A stretch of DNA of 64,000 bases from Gandjariella thermophila (GCF_005405885.1 NZ_BJFL01000009.1:109523-173522), one strand, 5' to 3'; shown: positions 19,226 to 29,325, counted from the first letter of the stretch. Notes: generated by a model not told the origin, from the sequence alone. Translations and numbers: made by a program.

Positions 19226-20266
19226 TCAGGGCCGCCACGGCGGGAGCGGCGGGAGCAGGTCGGCCACCGGGACACCGCCGGTGGTCTGCAGCAGCCAGCC
19301 GAAGGCGCCGAGGCCACCGGGGGCGCGCAACTCGGCGACGCGGCCGGCCCGCCAGGAGGCGTCCAGCCAGGCCATCGGATCGGCGCCGGCCAGCCCGGCG
19401 GCCGGGGTGTCGGCGGTCAGCCCAAGGGCGGCCAGCGCGTCCCGCTGCGCCACCAGGACGGTGCCGGTGACCGTGCCGGTGGCCTCGGCGGCCGCCGCGC
19501 AGGCGTCCAGCGCCACGTGCGCGGTGAGGTCGCGGCTCCCGTCCGGCACCGGCGGCAGCTGCCGGCCGTGCCGGTAGCCGGTGAGCGTGCCCGCCGGGTA
19601 GCGGCCGGCCGCCCGGTCGGCGAGCAGGTGGCCGTAGTCGACGGCCAGCGCCGCACCGGCCCGCACGGCCGCCACCGCGCCGGCCCAGGCCGCGTCCCTG
19701 GTGATGCCCGCCTCGGCCCGCTCCCCCTCGGCGGTCCGCGGCCACCAGCGGCGCAGCCAGGTCGCCGCGCCGGAGTCCACCGGATCACCCACCGCCTCCG
19801 CGCCGGACGGGTTGACCAGCACCCGGTGCCACCGCGGCCCGCACCGGGTGACCACCGGGCAGGGCACCGCGTCCAGCCATTCGTGGCCGACCAGCAGCCC
19901 GGCCACCCGTTCCGGTGGTTCGGCCAGCCACCGCACGCCGGGCGCCGTGTCCGGCGGCGGGGCCAGGTCGACGGCGGAGACCCGCAGCCGCCGGCCCAGC
20001 TCGCCGGTGGCCAGCGCGCGCACCGTGCCGGCCAGCTCACCACCGCCCGCGCCCACGTCCACGAAGTCGAGCGTGGCCGGGTGGCCCAGCGCGGTGTCCA
20101 CCCGGCGCAGCAGTTCGAGCAGCGCCTCGGCCAGCTCCGGCCCGACCAGCGGTGCGGTGCGGAAGTGCCCGGCGGGGCGCTCGCCGCGGGCGAAGAAGCC
20201 GCCCGGCCCGTACAGCGCGTCGAACCAGGCGTCCGTCCACTCCCGACATCGCGGCACGCCCGACAC
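19226..20266 (-). CDS. SAM-dependent methyltransferase, MidA/NDUFAF7 family
   Basis: The 346-residue product has the pattern of the MidA/NDUFAF7 family (COG1565): GGFFARG near residue 23, the SAM-binding motif FVDVGAGGGELAG at about 68-80, VGHEWLDAVPCPVV, and ALAVDYGHLLADRAAGRYPAGTLTGY in the second half. Human NDUFAF7 dimethylates an arginine of the complex I subunit NDUFS2, which is the NuoD homologue; the gene just downstream here is NuoD-like. The GTG at 20266 lacks a Shine-Dalgarno; an in-frame GTG at 20257 is possible. Predicted cytoplasmic. Confidence 0.85.
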   Translation of the reverse strand: MSGVPRCREWTDAWFDALYGPGGFFARGERPAGHFRTAPLVGPELAEALLELLRRVDTALGHPATLDFVDVGAGGGELAGTVRALATGELGRRLRVSAVDLAPPPDTAPGVRWLAEPPERVAGLLVGHEWLDAVPCPVVTRCGPRWHRVLVNPSGAEAVGDPVDSGAATWLRRWWPRTAEGERAEAGITRDAAWAGAVAAVRAGAALAVDYGHLLADRAAGRYPAGTLTGYRHGRQLPPVPDGSRDLTAHVALDACAAAAEATGTVTGTVLVAQRDALAALGLTADTPAAGLAGADPMAWLDASWRAGRVAELRAPGGLGAFGWLLQTTGGVPVADLLPPLPPWRP

Positions 20267-20543
20267 GCTACGCGGCGGTCTCGGCCGCGCCGCCCGCGGC
20301 GGCGAACACGGTGTTGCTCAGGAGTTCGCGTTGTTCGGCGACGCCAGTGCCGTGTCACCACATCGGCCGCTCGCACGGGCCTGGCGGCCCGTGGTCGCTG
20401 GACCGGTCCTGGGCAACCTCGCTGGCCGCGTCGGCTGGGCCGGCTCCGAACAACCCTCACGCTGCGTCATCACGGTAGTTGGCTTGGGTGGTTCCCTGCC
20501 GTGTGACGGGTTGCGACACAGCGCGGCATCTAGGGTTCGTAGC

Positions 20544-21731
20544 GTGACCGAAGCCGCAACTCCGACGTCTTCGCGCACCGAACGGGGCGATCGTCACCGG
20601 GCCGTGTTGCTGCCCGTTCTCGGCCTGTCCGCGCTGGGCCTGTGCGGGCTGGCGCTGGTCGGCGTGGGCACGGCGAAGGTCGGCGCGGTGGCTGTGCTGG
20701 TCGGCGCGGCCGCGGCGCTGCTCCCGGTGACCATCGTGGTCGGCGCGTTCCTCTGGGTGGACCGCTGGGAGCCGGAGCCGGCCCGGCTGCTGCTGCTCGC
20801 CTTCGCCTGGGGCGCCTGCGGCGCGACGATCTGCGCGCTGGGCATCAACAGCACCGCCGAGGTGCTCGGCGACCTGGTGCTCGGCCGCGGTCACGGGGAC
20901 ACGCTGGCCGCCGTGTACACCGCGCCGCCGGTCGAGGAGGCGGCCAAGGGGCTGTTCCTGATCGGCATGCTGGCCTGGCGGCGGCGGGAGTTCGACGGTT
21001 TAGTCGACGGCATCGTCTACGCCGGAGTCACCGCCGCCGGCTTCGCGTTCACCGAGAACATCTACTACTTCGGGCGGGCCTTCGCCGAGGGCGGCTTCGG
21101 CGGCGCCAGCCGCGGCGTGGTCGCGGTGTTCATTCTGCGCGCGGTGCTCGCCCCGTTCGCCCACCCGCTGTTCACGACGATGACCGGGATCGGCGTGGGC
21201 GTGGCCGCCCGGGCCAGGTCCCGGTCCGGCCGGATCCTCGCCGTGCTCGCCGGCTACCTGGGCGCGGTGCTGCTGCACTCGCTGTGGAACGGCACGGCGA
21301 CCTTCGGCAACGGGCACACCTTCATCGACGTCTACTTCCTGGTCATGGTGCCGATCTTCGCCGGAGTGGTGACCCTTGTGGTCTGGCAGCGGCGCCGGGA
21401 GCAGCGGGTCCTGCTCGCCCAGTTGCCCGGCATGGTGCGCGCCGGCTGGGTCACCGCGGACGAGGTCGCCCGGCTGGGCAGCCTGCCCGCGCGGCGCGGC
21501 TGGCGCGGCTCGGTACGCCGGGAGGCCGGGGACACCGCGGCCCGGGCCATCGCCGCCTACCAGGTCGCCGCCACCGAACTCGCCTTCCTCTGCCATGCCG
21601 TGCAGCGCGGCACCGCCGGCCCGGAGGCCGACGTGCGGCTCCGCGAACTGGTGCGGGCGCTGCGCGCGGCCCGCGCCGCGGTGCCGGACCCGGCTCCCCC
21701 GGCAGGGGAATCGCCGGATGCACACCCGTGA
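20544..21731 (+). CDS. PrsW family intramembrane metalloprotease
   Basis: A 395-residue membrane protein with about eight helices and the PrsW metal-protease motifs: VEEAAKG (Glu131-Glu132 region), FTENIYYF and HSLWN, which together bind zinc within the membrane in the CAAX/PrsW superfamily. Bacillus PrsW cleaves an anti-sigma factor; the target here is unknown. The C-terminal 110 residues are soluble and helical. GTG at 20544 is preceded by TAGGGT at 20531-20536, 7 nt away, a leaderless arrangement; the upstream frame is open but not coding in character. Confidence 0.9.
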   Translation: MTEAATPTSSRTERGDRHRAVLLPVLGLSALGLCGLALVGVGTAKVGAVAVLVGAAAALLPVTIVVGAFLWVDRWEPEPARLLLLAFAWGACGATICALGINSTAEVLGDLVLGRGHGDTLAAVYTAPPVEEAAKGLFLIGMLAWRRREFDGLVDGIVYAGVTAAGFAFTENIYYFGRAFAEGGFGGASRGVVAVFILRAVLAPFAHPLFTTMTGIGVGVAARARSRSGRILAVLAGYLGAVLLHSLWNGTATFGNGHTFIDVYFLVMVPIFAGVVTLVVWQRRREQRVLLAQLPGMVRAGWVTADEVARLGSLPARRGWRGSVRREAGDTAARAIAAYQVAATELAFLCHAVQRGTAGPEADVRLRELVRALRAARAAVPDPAPPAGESPDAHP

Positions 21732-21864
21732 GGCGAGCACCACGCCGGCCACCCAGGTGAAGCTCGTCACCCGCGCGTCACGGCCTCTTTCGCCGCGGGC
21801 TACTCTCGCGCCGTCGTCCGGTACCCGCGCCGGTGCGGGACTGGAACGCGAAGGAGCGACACGC

Positions 21865-21891
21865 ATGAACGCCCCGGGAACAACCCCGTGA
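21865..21891 (+). CDS. 8-residue leader ORF before the DUF2520 gene
   Basis: MNAPGTTP, with a strong AAGGAG ribosome site, ends in a TGA that overlaps the GTG of the DUF2520 gene (GTGA at 21888-21891). The downstream gene has no good ribosome site of its own, so it probably depends on reinitiation after this leader. Confidence 0.4.
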   Translation: MNAPGTTP

Positions 21892-22796
21892 CCAGGCCCG
21901 ATGGTGCCCCGCGGCCGGCCCGGCTCGCGGTCGGGGTGATCTCGGCCGGCAGGGTGGGAGCGGTGCTCGGCGCGGCGCTGGCCCGCAGCGGACACGTCGT
22001 CGTCGCCACCTCCGGCGTGTCCACGGCGTCCGTGCGGCGCGCCGAGGAACTGCTGCCGGACGTCCCCCTGCTCGACCCGCCCGCGGTGGCCACGCGCGCC
22101 GATCTGGTGCTGCTCGCCGTTCCCGACGACGCGCTCGCCGGCCTGGTCCGCGGGCTGGTGGCCACCGGCTCGCTGCGCGCCGGCCAGATCGTGGTGCACA
22201 CCTCCGGCGCACACGGCGTGGACGTCCTCGAACCGGCCGCCTCGCTCGGCGCGCTGCCGCTGGCGCTGCACCCGGTGATGACCTTCACCGGCCGCGGTGA
22301 GGACCTGGAGCGGATCGCCGCCTGCTCGGTGGGGATCACCGCGGCCGAGGGCGACGAGGCCGGCTGGCACGTGGGCGAGGCGCTGGTGGTGGAGATGGGC
22401 GCCGAGCCGGTGCGGGTGCCGGAGGCGGCGCGGCCGCTCTACCACGCCGCGCTCGCGCACGGCGCCAACCATCTGGTCACCCTGGTCGCCGAGTGCGCCG
22501 ACCTGCTGCGCGGCGCCGGCATAGAGCCGGCCGAGCGGATGCTCGGCCCGCTGCTGTCCGCGGCGCTGGACAACGCGCTGCGGCACGGGGACCGCGGGCT
22601 GACCGGGCCGGTCGCCCGCGGCGACACCGGGACCGTGCGTGCCCACCTGGACGTGCTCCGGCGACGCGCGCCGGATGTCCTGCCCGCCTACGTCGCCATG
22701 GCCCGGCGCACCGTCGACCGCGCCAGCCGCGCCGGCCTGCTGCGCGCGGACGCCGCCGCCGACGTCCGCGCCGTCCTCGCCCCGGAGGAGGCTTGA
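21888..22796 (+). CDS. Rossmann-fold protein with DUF2520 (Rv3603c-like)
   Basis: The 302-residue product has an N-terminal NAD(P)-type Rossmann fold (about residues 14-135, with [22 protein letters not shown]) resembling pyrroline-5-carboxylate or ketopantoate reductases, then the DUF2520 helical domain with the [16 protein letters not shown] core. Its place directly before panC, with a 1-nt TGATG overlap, is conserved in actinobacteria, which suggests a role in pantothenate supply. No reductase activity is proven for the family. Translation probably starts by reinitiation after an 8-codon leader. Confidence 0.87.
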   Translation: MTRPDGAPRPARLAVGVISAGRVGAVLGAALARSGHVVVATSGVSTASVRRAEELLPDVPLLDPPAVATRADLVLLAVPDDALAGLVRGLVATGSLRAGQIVVHTSGAHGVDVLEPAASLGALPLALHPVMTFTGRGEDLERIAACSVGITAAEGDEAGWHVGEALVVEMGAEPVRVPEAARPLYHAALAHGANHLVTLVAECADLLRGAGIEPAERMLGPLLSAALDNALRHGDRGLTGPVARGDTGTVRAHLDVLRRRAPDVLPAYVAMARRTVDRASRAGLLRADAAADVRAVLAPEEA

Positions 22797-23713
22797 TGAC
22801 CACGCGCGCGAAGCCCGCGTTCCAGCCCGGTGAGCTGCACGTGTACCGGGAGCCGGCGGAGCTTGCCAAGGTGACCAGGGCGCTGCGGGCCACCGGCCGG
22901 AAGGTGGCCCTGGTGCCCACCATGGGCGCGCTGCACGACGGGCACCGCGAGCTGATCCGCCGCGCCCGGCGGATTCCCGGCACCACCGTGGTGGTGTCCA
23001 TCTTCGTGAACCCGTTGCAGTTCGGGCCGAACGAGGACTTCGAGCGCTACCCCAGGCCGTTCGACTCCGATGTGGACGCCTGCCGGGAGGAGCGGGTCGA
23101 GCTGGTGTTCGCGCCCGGGGCCGAGGACCTCTACCCGGAGGCCGCGCAGGTCACCGTGCAGCCCGGACCGCTGGGCGAGGAACTGGAGGGCGCCAGCCGG
23201 CCCGGTCACTTCGCCGGTGTGCTCACCGTGGTCGCCAAGCTGTTCAACATCGTGCGGCCGGACTACGCCTTCTTCGGGGAGAAGGACTACCAGCAGCTCG
23301 TGCTGGTCAAGCGGATGGTGCGGGACCTGAACATGGACGTCTCCGTAGTCGGGGTGCCCACCGTGCGGGAGACCGGCGGGCTGGCGCTGTCCTCCCGCAA
23401 CGCCTACCTCAGCGAGGCCGACCGGGAGTCGGCGCTCGCGCTGTCCGCCGCGCTCACCGCCGGGGTGCACGCCGGTCCGGGCGGACCGGACGCGGTGCGC
23501 GCCGCCGCGGAAGAGGTCCTCGCCACCCGCCCCGAGGTGCGGGTGGACTATCTCGAGCTGCGTGACCCCGCGCTCGGACCGGCACCCGAGCGCGGCCCGG
23601 CCCGGCTGCTGGTCGCCGCCAGGGTCGGCGCCACCCGGCTGATCGACAACGCCCCGGTGCTGCTGGGCGCTGCCGACCACACCGCCGACACCGGATCGCT
23701 CACGGATCGGTAG
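22796..23713 (+). CDS. panC: Pantoate-beta-alanine ligase (pantothenate synthetase)
   Basis: Joins pantoate and beta-alanine with ATP. The 305-residue product carries [19 protein letters not shown] (with the HxGH ATP site), [30 protein letters not shown] and the KMSKS-like LSSRNAYL. The ATG overlaps the preceding TGA by one base and has GGAGGAG upstream. Twelve bases separate it from panD, so DUF2520-panC-panD-coaX is one operon. Confidence 0.96.
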   Translation: MTTRAKPAFQPGELHVYREPAELAKVTRALRATGRKVALVPTMGALHDGHRELIRRARRIPGTTVVVSIFVNPLQFGPNEDFERYPRPFDSDVDACREERVELVFAPGAEDLYPEAAQVTVQPGPLGEELEGASRPGHFAGVLTVVAKLFNIVRPDYAFFGEKDYQQLVLVKRMVRDLNMDVSVVGVPTVRETGGLALSSRNAYLSEADRESALALSAALTAGVHAGPGGPDAVRAAAEEVLATRPEVRVDYLELRDPALGPAPERGPARLLVAARVGATRLIDNAPVLLGAADHTADTGSLTDR

Positions 23714-23725
23714 AGGGAGATCACC

Positions 23726-24202
23726 ATGCTTCGGACCATGCTCAAGTCCAAGATCCACAGAGCCACGGTGACCCAGGCCAACCTGCACTACGTCGGCTCG
23801 GTGACGATCGACGAGGAGCTGATGGCCGCCGCCGACCTGCTGCCCGGCGAGCAGGTGGCGATCGTGGACGTGACCAACGGTGCGCGGCTGGAGACCTACG
23901 TCATCACCGGCGAACCCGGCAGCGGGGTGCTCGGCATCAACGGAGCGGCCGCGCACCTGGTCAAGCCGGGTGACCTGGTGATCATCATCTCCTACGGCGT
24001 GATGGACGACGCCGAGGCCCGCGACTACCAGCCGAAGATCGTGTTCGTGGACGCGGAGAACCGGGTGGCGCACCAGGGCACCGATCCGGCGCACGCCCCG
24101 GAGGGCTCCGGGCTGATGACCGGGGCGGTTGCCGCCGAGCCGCCGGCCTCCGAGACCGAGGACGCCGCCCGGCTGGACGCCCTGCTCCAGGCGGACAGCT
24201 AA
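23726..24202 (+). CDS. panD: Aspartate 1-decarboxylase
   Basis: Makes beta-alanine from aspartate using a pyruvoyl group formed by self-cleavage between Gly24 and Ser25 (YVGSVT here). The 158-residue protein has the double-psi barrel pattern with [23 protein letters not shown] and [10 protein letters not shown]. The last 25 residues or so are a variable acidic tail. ATG at 23726 has AGGGAGA upstream. TAATG overlap couples it to coaX. Confidence 0.96.
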   Translation: MLRTMLKSKIHRATVTQANLHYVGSVTIDEELMAAADLLPGEQVAIVDVTNGARLETYVITGEPGSGVLGINGAAAHLVKPGDLVIIISYGVMDDAEARDYQPKIVFVDAENRVAHQGTDPAHAPEGSGLMTGAVAAEPPASETEDAARLDALLQADS

Positions 24203-24987
24203 TGCTCCTGGCGATCGACGTCGGCAACACCAACATCGTGCTCGGCATGTACTCGGGCCGGGGCGAGGGCGCGCACCTGCTACGCGACTGGCGCATGCGC
24301 ACCGATCCCAGGATGACGGCCGACGAGATGGCGCTCACCGTGCGCGGCCTGCTCGGCGAGTACGCGGAGAAGATCACCGGGATCTCCGCGCTGTCCACGG
24401 TGCCCGCGGTGCTGCGCGAGATGAAGGTGATGCTCGGCCGGTACTGGGACGCGGTGCCGCGGGTCATCGTGGAACCCGGGGTGCGCACCGGGGTGCCGCT
24501 GCTGGTGGACAACCCCAAGGAGGTGGGCGCGGACCGGGTGGTGAACACGCTGGCCGCGCACCACCTGTTCAACACCGCGTGCGTGGTGGTCGACTTCGGC
24601 ACGTCCACCAACATCGACGTGATGTCGGCGAAGGGCGAGTTCCTCGGCGGCGCGTTCGCCCCGGGCATCGAGATCTCGGTGGACGCGCTGGCCGCCCGCG
24701 CCGCCCAACTGGTCAAGGTGCAACTGGTCCGGCCGCGCTCGGTGATCGGCAAGAATACCGTGGAGTGCCTGCAGTCCGGGCTGCTCTACGGGTTCGCCGG
24801 CCAGGTGGACGGGCTGGTCCGGCGGATCACCTGCGAGCTGGAGCAGGCCGACGCCGGCCCGGTCACCGTGCTGGCCACCGGCGGCCTGGCGCCGCTGGTG
24901 GTGGCGGAGTCCACCACGATCCAGCACCACGTGCCCGACCTCACCCTGCTCGGACTGCGGCTGGTCTTCGAGCGCAACACCACATGA
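24202..24987 (+). CDS. coaX: Type III pantothenate kinase
   Basis: Phosphorylates pantothenate, the first committed CoA step. The 261-residue product has the ASKHA-fold signatures: [15 protein letters not shown] at the N-terminus, [24 protein letters not shown] and [11 protein letters not shown], and [12 protein letters not shown]. Its ATG shares a base with the panD TAA stop. It completes a DUF2520-panC-panD-coaX operon dedicated to CoA precursors. Confidence 0.95.
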   Translation: MLLAIDVGNTNIVLGMYSGRGEGAHLLRDWRMRTDPRMTADEMALTVRGLLGEYAEKITGISALSTVPAVLREMKVMLGRYWDAVPRVIVEPGVRTGVPLLVDNPKEVGADRVVNTLAAHHLFNTACVVVDFGTSTNIDVMSAKGEFLGGAFAPGIEISVDALAARAAQLVKVQLVRPRSVIGKNTVECLQSGLLYGFAGQVDGLVRRITCELEQADAGPVTVLATGGLAPLVVAESTTIQHHVPDLTLLGLRLVFERNTT

Positions 24988-25036
24988 CCGGAACTCGGCG
25001 GCGGGCGGAAAGCCGCGTCGCCTACCCTTGCAACCC

Positions 25037-26545
25037 GTGACCGAAGACCCCCAGCGCCAGCCCGCCACCAGCGACGACCTGCCCGAGCAGATGCGGGTGC
25101 GCCGGGAGAAGCGGGCCCGGCTGGTGGCGCAGGGCACCGAGCCGTATCCCGTCGAGCTGCCCCGCACCCACTCGCTGGCCGAGATCCGGCTGCGCTTCCC
25201 GGACCTGCCGCCGGACACCGCCACCGGCGAGGTGGTCGGGGTGACTGGCCGGGTCATGTTCCTGCGCAACACCGGCAAGCTGTGCTTCGCCACGCTGCGC
25301 GAGGGGGACGGCACCGAGCTGCAGGCCATGCTCAGCCTGAACAAGGTCGGCGAGGACGCGCTGGCTGCCTGGAAGGCCGACGTCGACCTGGGCGACCACG
25401 TGTTCGTGCACGGCGAGGTGATCACCTCCCGCCGGGGGGAGCTGTCCGTCCTGGCCGACGAGTGGCGGATGGCGGCGAAGGCGGTGCGGCCGCTGCCGGT
25501 GGCGCACAAGCAGCTCGCCGAGGAAACCCGGATCCGGCAGCGCTATGTCGACCTCATCCAGCGGCCCCAGGCCAGGGACACCGTGCGGACCCGGGCGGCC
25601 GTGGTGCGCTCGCTGCGCGATTCGTTCCACCGTCGCGGATTTCTCGAGGTCGAGACGCCGATGCTGCAGACGCTGCACGGCGGCGCGGCGGCCCGACCGT
25701 TCGTCACCCACTCCAACGCCTTCGACATCGACCTGTACCTGCGCATCGCGCCGGAGCTGTATCTCAAGCGATGCGTGGTCGGCGGCATCGAGAAGGTCTT
25801 CGAGATCAACCGGAACTTCCGTAACGAGGGCAGCGACTCCTCGCACTCGCCCGAGTTCGGGATGCTTGAGTTCTATCAGGCGTACGGCACATACGACTCG
25901 ATGGCCGTACTGACCAGGGAGCTGATCCAGGAGGCCGCGATGGCGGCGTGCGGGACACTGCGGGTCACCCTGGCCGACGGCACCGAGTACGACCTCGCCG
26001 GCGAATGGACGTCGCTGACCATGTACGGCTCGCTGTCCGAGGCGCTCGGCGAGGAGATCACCCCGCGCACCTCGGTCGACCTGCTGCGCAAGCACGCCGA
26101 CGCGCGCGGCATGGAGCTGGATCCCAAGCTCGGCCACGGCAAGCTGGTCGAGGAGCTGTGGGAACACCTGGTCGGCGACCACCTGTACGCGCCCACCTTC
26201 GTGCGCGACTTTCCCGCCGAGACCGCGCCGCTCACCCGGCCGCACCGGGACGACCCGGGCCTTGCCGAAAAGTGGGACCTCTACGTGCGCGGTTTCGAGC
26301 TGGCCACCGGATACTCCGAGCTGGTCGACCCCATCGTGCAGCGGCAGCGGCTGGAGGAGCAGGCCAGGATGGCCGCCGCGGGCGACGAAGAGGCCATGCG
26401 GCTCGACGAGGACTTTCTCCGAGCTCTGGAGTACGGAATGCCGCCCACCGGTGGCGTGGGAATGGGCATCGACCGCCTGCTGATGGCACTCACGGGTCTC
26501 GGTATCCGGGAGACGATCCTCTTCCCACTCGTTCGTCCGGAATGA
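25037..26545 (+). CDS. lysS: Lysyl-tRNA synthetase (class II)
   Basis: Charges tRNA-Lys. The 502-residue product has an N-terminal OB-fold anticodon domain (about 45-150), class II motif 1 around [12 protein letters not shown], motif 2 [11 protein letters not shown] and motif 3 [18 protein letters not shown] at 25037 is chosen: TACCCT at 25023-25028 lies 8 nt upstream, fitting a leaderless mRNA, and the in-frame TTG at 25028 sits inside that hexamer. lsr2 follows after about 110 bp. Confidence 0.96.
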   Translation: MTEDPQRQPATSDDLPEQMRVRREKRARLVAQGTEPYPVELPRTHSLAEIRLRFPDLPPDTATGEVVGVTGRVMFLRNTGKLCFATLREGDGTELQAMLSLNKVGEDALAAWKADVDLGDHVFVHGEVITSRRGELSVLADEWRMAAKAVRPLPVAHKQLAEETRIRQRYVDLIQRPQARDTVRTRAAVVRSLRDSFHRRGFLEVETPMLQTLHGGAAARPFVTHSNAFDIDLYLRIAPELYLKRCVVGGIEKVFEINRNFRNEGSDSSHSPEFGMLEFYQAYGTYDSMAVLTRELIQEAAMAACGTLRVTLADGTEYDLAGEWTSLTMYGSLSEALGEEITPRTSVDLLRKHADARGMELDPKLGHGKLVEELWEHLVGDHLYAPTFVRDFPAETAPLTRPHRDDPGLAEKWDLYVRGFELATGYSELVDPIVQRQRLEEQARMAAAGDEEAMRLDEDFLRALEYGMPPTGGVGMGIDRLLMALTGLGIRETILFPLVRPE

Positions 26546-26565
26546 ACAAACGCTCAGCGGGCGGC

Positions 26566-26582
26566 GGTTAGGTGCGCTAACC
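26566..26582. promoter_or_regulatory. Inverted repeat in the lsr2 promoter
   Basis: GGTTAG and CTAACC are perfect complements 5 nt apart. The right arm overlaps TAACCT (26578-26583), a likely -10 hexamer for lsr2, so a bound regulator would block transcription. The arms resemble IdeR half-sites but the spacing is too wide for a normal iron box. Confidence 0.4.
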
Positions 26583-26658
26583 TGAAACGGAGAAGGTATT
26601 CGTTTGGGTGCGGACTCGGGATTCCGCGCCGCGCACCGGTGTCCGGGGAGGAATCGCA

Positions 26659-27009
26659 ATGGCGCAGAAGGTCACCGTGACCCTTCTCGACGATCTCGAC
26701 GGCTCCGAGGCCGAGGAGACCGTCGAGTTCGGTCTGGACGGCGTTTCGTACCAGATTGACCTGTCCTCGTCCAATGCCGCCAAGCTGCGTGACTCGCTCG
26801 CCAAATTCGTGGCGAGCGCGCGGCGGGCGGGCGGCCGGAAGCGGGCTCAGGGCGCGCGTCCCAGCGGGGCCAAGCCGGCCCGCACCGCCGCGGCCGACAG
26901 GGAACAGAACCAGGCCATCCGGGAGTGGGCCCGCAAGCAGGGCATGCAGGTCTCCGACCGCGGCCGCATCCCGGCGGACGTGCTGCAGGCCTACCACAAG
27001 CAGCACTGA
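26659..27009 (+). CDS. lsr2: Nucleoid-associated protein Lsr2
   Basis: Xenogeneic silencer that bridges AT-rich DNA, the actinobacterial counterpart of H-NS. The 116-residue product starts [15 protein letters not shown], has the dimerisation domain (about 1-65), a basic linker (about 66-80) and the DNA-binding domain with [10 protein letters not shown] and the AT-hook-like RGR in [13 protein letters not shown] at 26659 has GGGGAGGA 6 nt upstream. It has its own promoter with an inverted repeat and is closed by a strong hairpin. Confidence 0.96.
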   Translation: MAQKVTVTLLDDLDGSEAEETVEFGLDGVSYQIDLSSSNAAKLRDSLAKFVASARRAGGRKRAQGARPSGAKPARTAAADREQNQAIREWARKQGMQVSDRGRIPADVLQAYHKQH

Positions 27010-27021
27010 GCACCCGACCGG

Positions 27022-27060
27022 CGGCGGGTGCGCCCCGGGCGCGTCGAGGCGCACCCGCCG
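27022..27060. terminator. Bidirectional terminator between lsr2 and the iron-binding lipoprotein gene
   Basis: A perfect 13-bp stem (CGGCGGGTGCGCC and complement) with a 13-nt loop lies between the convergent stops at 27009 and 27092. Confidence 0.7.
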
Positions 27061-27091
27061 GCCATGGTCCGGTACCGCGATCGCGCCCCGG

Positions 27092-28105
27092 TCAGCCGGT
27101 GCGGGCCGGATCCACGCCGAACGCCCTGGCCAGGTCGTCCAGCATCGCGTTGGCGCCCGGCAGGCTCACCGAACTGATCCACGTGGTGTCGTCCACGTCG
27201 GTCACCTGGCCCCGAAGCTGTCCCCACAGCGGGTTGACCTGGAACCGCTGCTTCACCGCCGCCGACTCGCCCCTGCCGTCCGCGTAGCTGGCCACGAACA
27301 CCCGGTCCGCGTCCAGGCTGGTGATCTGCTCCTGGGAGAGGTTCACCGAGATCTGCGGCCCGGTCGGCTGGCCGGTCGGGCGGGCCAGCCCGGTGTCGGC
27401 GAGCACGATGCCGGGGAACGAGTTCGGCGTGTACAGCCGCACGGTCTGCTCCCCGCCGACGAACCGCACGATCGACACGGTGGGATTGCGGCCCTCCCTG
27501 GCGCGGATCTCGTCACCGATCCGGCGCGCCCGGTCCTGGTACGCGGTGATCTGCTGCTCCGCCAGTCGCTCCTTGCCCAGCGCCCTGGCCAGCAGCCGGA
27601 TGTTGTCCTTCCAGGTGGCTCCGGTGGTGTCGGTGAACACGGTCGGCGCGATGCCGGAGAGCTTGCCGTAGATCTGCTGGTGCCGGACCTTGGCGGAGAC
27701 GATCAGGTCCGGGTTCCGCGCGGCGATCTGCTCGATGCTCGGGCTGGCCAGGTCGCCGACCGGCTTCGCGTCCCCGGCGTAGGTCGCCGCGTCCGCGCCG
27801 AGGTAGCCGGGCAGCCGGTCGCCCAACCCGGGGTAGCGGGTGTACGCGACGACCGGGGTGTGCAGCGCGATGGCGGCGTCCACGAAGCTGGTGTCCAGCG
27901 CGGCCACCCGCTGCGGCGCGCGGTCGATCGTGGTCTGCCCCATCGCGTGCGCCACGGTGCGCGGGAACCCGGACTGCCCGCTCGGGCCGGCCGCCCCCGG
28001 CGAGTTGGCGGACGCACCACAGCCGGCGACGCCGAGCGTGGCGGCCACGACGGTGACGGCGACGGCGGCACGGCGCGGGAACCACGTGCGCGGCGACCTT
28101 CTCAT
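27092..28105 (-). CDS. Iron-siderophore ABC transporter substrate-binding lipoprotein
   Basis: Captures ferric siderophore outside the membrane. The 337-residue product has a signal peptide with lipobox GVAGC (Cys about 27), then a FepB/FecB-type class III binding fold with PQRVAALDTSFVDAAIAL, SIEQIAARNPDLIV and an ending WISSVSLPGANAMLDDLARAF. ATG at 28105 has TAGGAG upstream. It is divergent from the permease-ATPase operon; a candidate iron box lies about 15-35 bp upstream of its start. Confidence 0.92.
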   Translation of the reverse strand: MRRSPRTWFPRRAAVAVTVVAATLGVAGCGASANSPGAAGPSGQSGFPRTVAHAMGQTTIDRAPQRVAALDTSFVDAAIALHTPVVAYTRYPGLGDRLPGYLGADAATYAGDAKPVGDLASPSIEQIAARNPDLIVSAKVRHQQIYGKLSGIAPTVFTDTTGATWKDNIRLLARALGKERLAEQQITAYQDRARRIGDEIRAREGRNPTVSIVRFVGGEQTVRLYTPNSFPGIVLADTGLARPTGQPTGPQISVNLSQEQITSLDADRVFVASYADGRGESAAVKQRFQVNPLWGQLRGQVTDVDDTTWISSVSLPGANAMLDDLARAFGVDPARTG

Positions 28106-28120
28106 CAAGGCTCCTACATG

Positions 28121-28139
28121 TTTGGTTAGGCTTGCCTCA
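28121..28139. promoter_or_regulatory. Candidate IdeR/DtxR iron box
   Basis: This 19-bp site matches 15 of 19 positions of the IdeR/DtxR consensus; its core is GGTTAGGCTTGCCT. It lies between the divergent binding-protein and permease genes, where an iron-loaded repressor could shut off both. A related half-site, CCTAACCT, lies at about 28154-28162. Confidence 0.65.
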
Positions 28140-28257
28140 CTCTTGCGAGGGGACCCTAACCTGATCGAGCGACCGAACGGCAGGGGGTTTCGATGATCGG
28201 CTCGAGCCGCGGCCCATGGCGTGGCCACCGGCACCCGGCCACCGCGGACGGCGAAAG

Positions 28258-29325
28258 GTGACGCGGAGCGTGGCGCGGCCCGCCGGGCCGGACGCCGCGC
28301 CGCCGGTGGGCTCCGGCCCGCTCGCCGCCCGCCGCCGTCGCCGGCTGGTCGGCCTGGCCGCGCTGCTGCTCGTGCTGCTGGCCGCCTGCCTGGCCAGCGT
28401 CGCGGTCGGCGCCAGGGCCGTGCCGCCAGCCGCGGTGTGGCACGCGCTGGTGGCGCCCACCGGCACGGTGGACGACCTCACCGTCCGCGCACTGCGGCTG
28501 CCGCGCACCGCGCTGGGCCTGGCCGCCGGCGCCGCGCTCGGCGTCGCCGGTGCGCTGATGCAGGGCCACACCCGTAACCCGCTGGCCGACCCCGGGCTGC
28601 TCGGGGTCACCGCGGGAGCCGCCTTCGCCGTGGTGCTCGCGGTGTCCGCGCTGGGCGTGACCAACCTCTCCGGCTACGTGTGGTTCGGCTTCGCCGGGGC
28701 GCTGCTGGCCAGCGTCGGGGTGTTCCTGCTGGGCAGCGGCGCACGCGGCGGGGCCACCCCGGTGACGCTCGCGCTGGCCGGGGCCGCGGTCACCGCGCTG
28801 TTACACGCGCTGACCACCGCGGTGGTGCTGCTCGACGCGCGCAGCCTGGACGCCTACCGGTTCTGGCAGATCGGTTCGCTGATCGGCCGGGATCCGGGCG
28901 TGGCCGGCCGGGTGGCGCCGTTCCTCGCGGCCGGCCTGCTGCTCGCCGCGGCCAACGCTCCGGGGCTGAACGCGCTGGCCCTCGGCGAGGACGTGGCCCG
29001 CGCGCTGGGCCAGCGGATCGGGCTGGTGCGGCTGCTCGGCGTGCTCGCCGTGACCGTGCTGACCGGGGCGAGCGTCGCCGCGTGCGGGCCGCTGGCCTTC
29101 GTCGGCCTGGTCGTGCCGCACGCCGCGCGGGCGATCTGCGGCGCGGACTACCGGTGGGTGCTGCCGTACTCGGCGCTGCTCGGCGCGGTGCTGCTGCTGG
29201 TCGCCGACGTGCTGGGCCGGGTGGTGGCCCGGCCCGGCGAGCTGGAGGTCGGGATCATGCTTGCCCTGGTCGGCGCGCCGTTCCTGGTGATGCTGGTGCG
29301 GCGAAGGAGGTTGGCCCGACTGTGA
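28258..29325 (+). CDS. Iron-siderophore ABC transporter permease 1 (FecCD family)
   Basis: A 355-residue membrane protein with about nine or ten helices and the FecCD/BtuC family patterns [39 protein letters not shown] and [15 protein letters not shown]. It pairs with the next permease to form the channel for ferric siderophore. The start is uncertain: GTG at 28258 is used; ATG at 28216 and GTG at 28270 are in frame. GTGA overlap with the next gene. Confidence 0.9.
   Translation: MTRSVARPAGPDAAPPVGSGPLAARRRRRLVGLAALLLVLLAACLASVAVGARAVPPAAVWHALVAPTGTVDDLTVRALRLPRTALGLAAGAALGVAGALMQGHTRNPLADPGLLGVTAGAAFAVVLAVSALGVTNLSGYVWFGFAGALLASVGVFLLGSGARGGATPVTLALAGAAVTALLHALTTAVVLLDARSLDAYRFWQIGSLIGRDPGVAGRVAPFLAAGLLLAAANAPGLNALALGEDVARALGQRIGLVRLLGVLAVTVLTGASVAACGPLAFVGLVVPHAARAICGADYRWVLPYSALLGAVLLLVADVLGRVVARPGELEVGIMLALVGAPFLVMLVRRRRLARL

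Noticed and set aside
26566..26582. An IdeR box upstream of lsr2
   Set aside because: The arms look right but the spacer is 5 nt where the iron box has about 1, so I list it as a generic dyad only.
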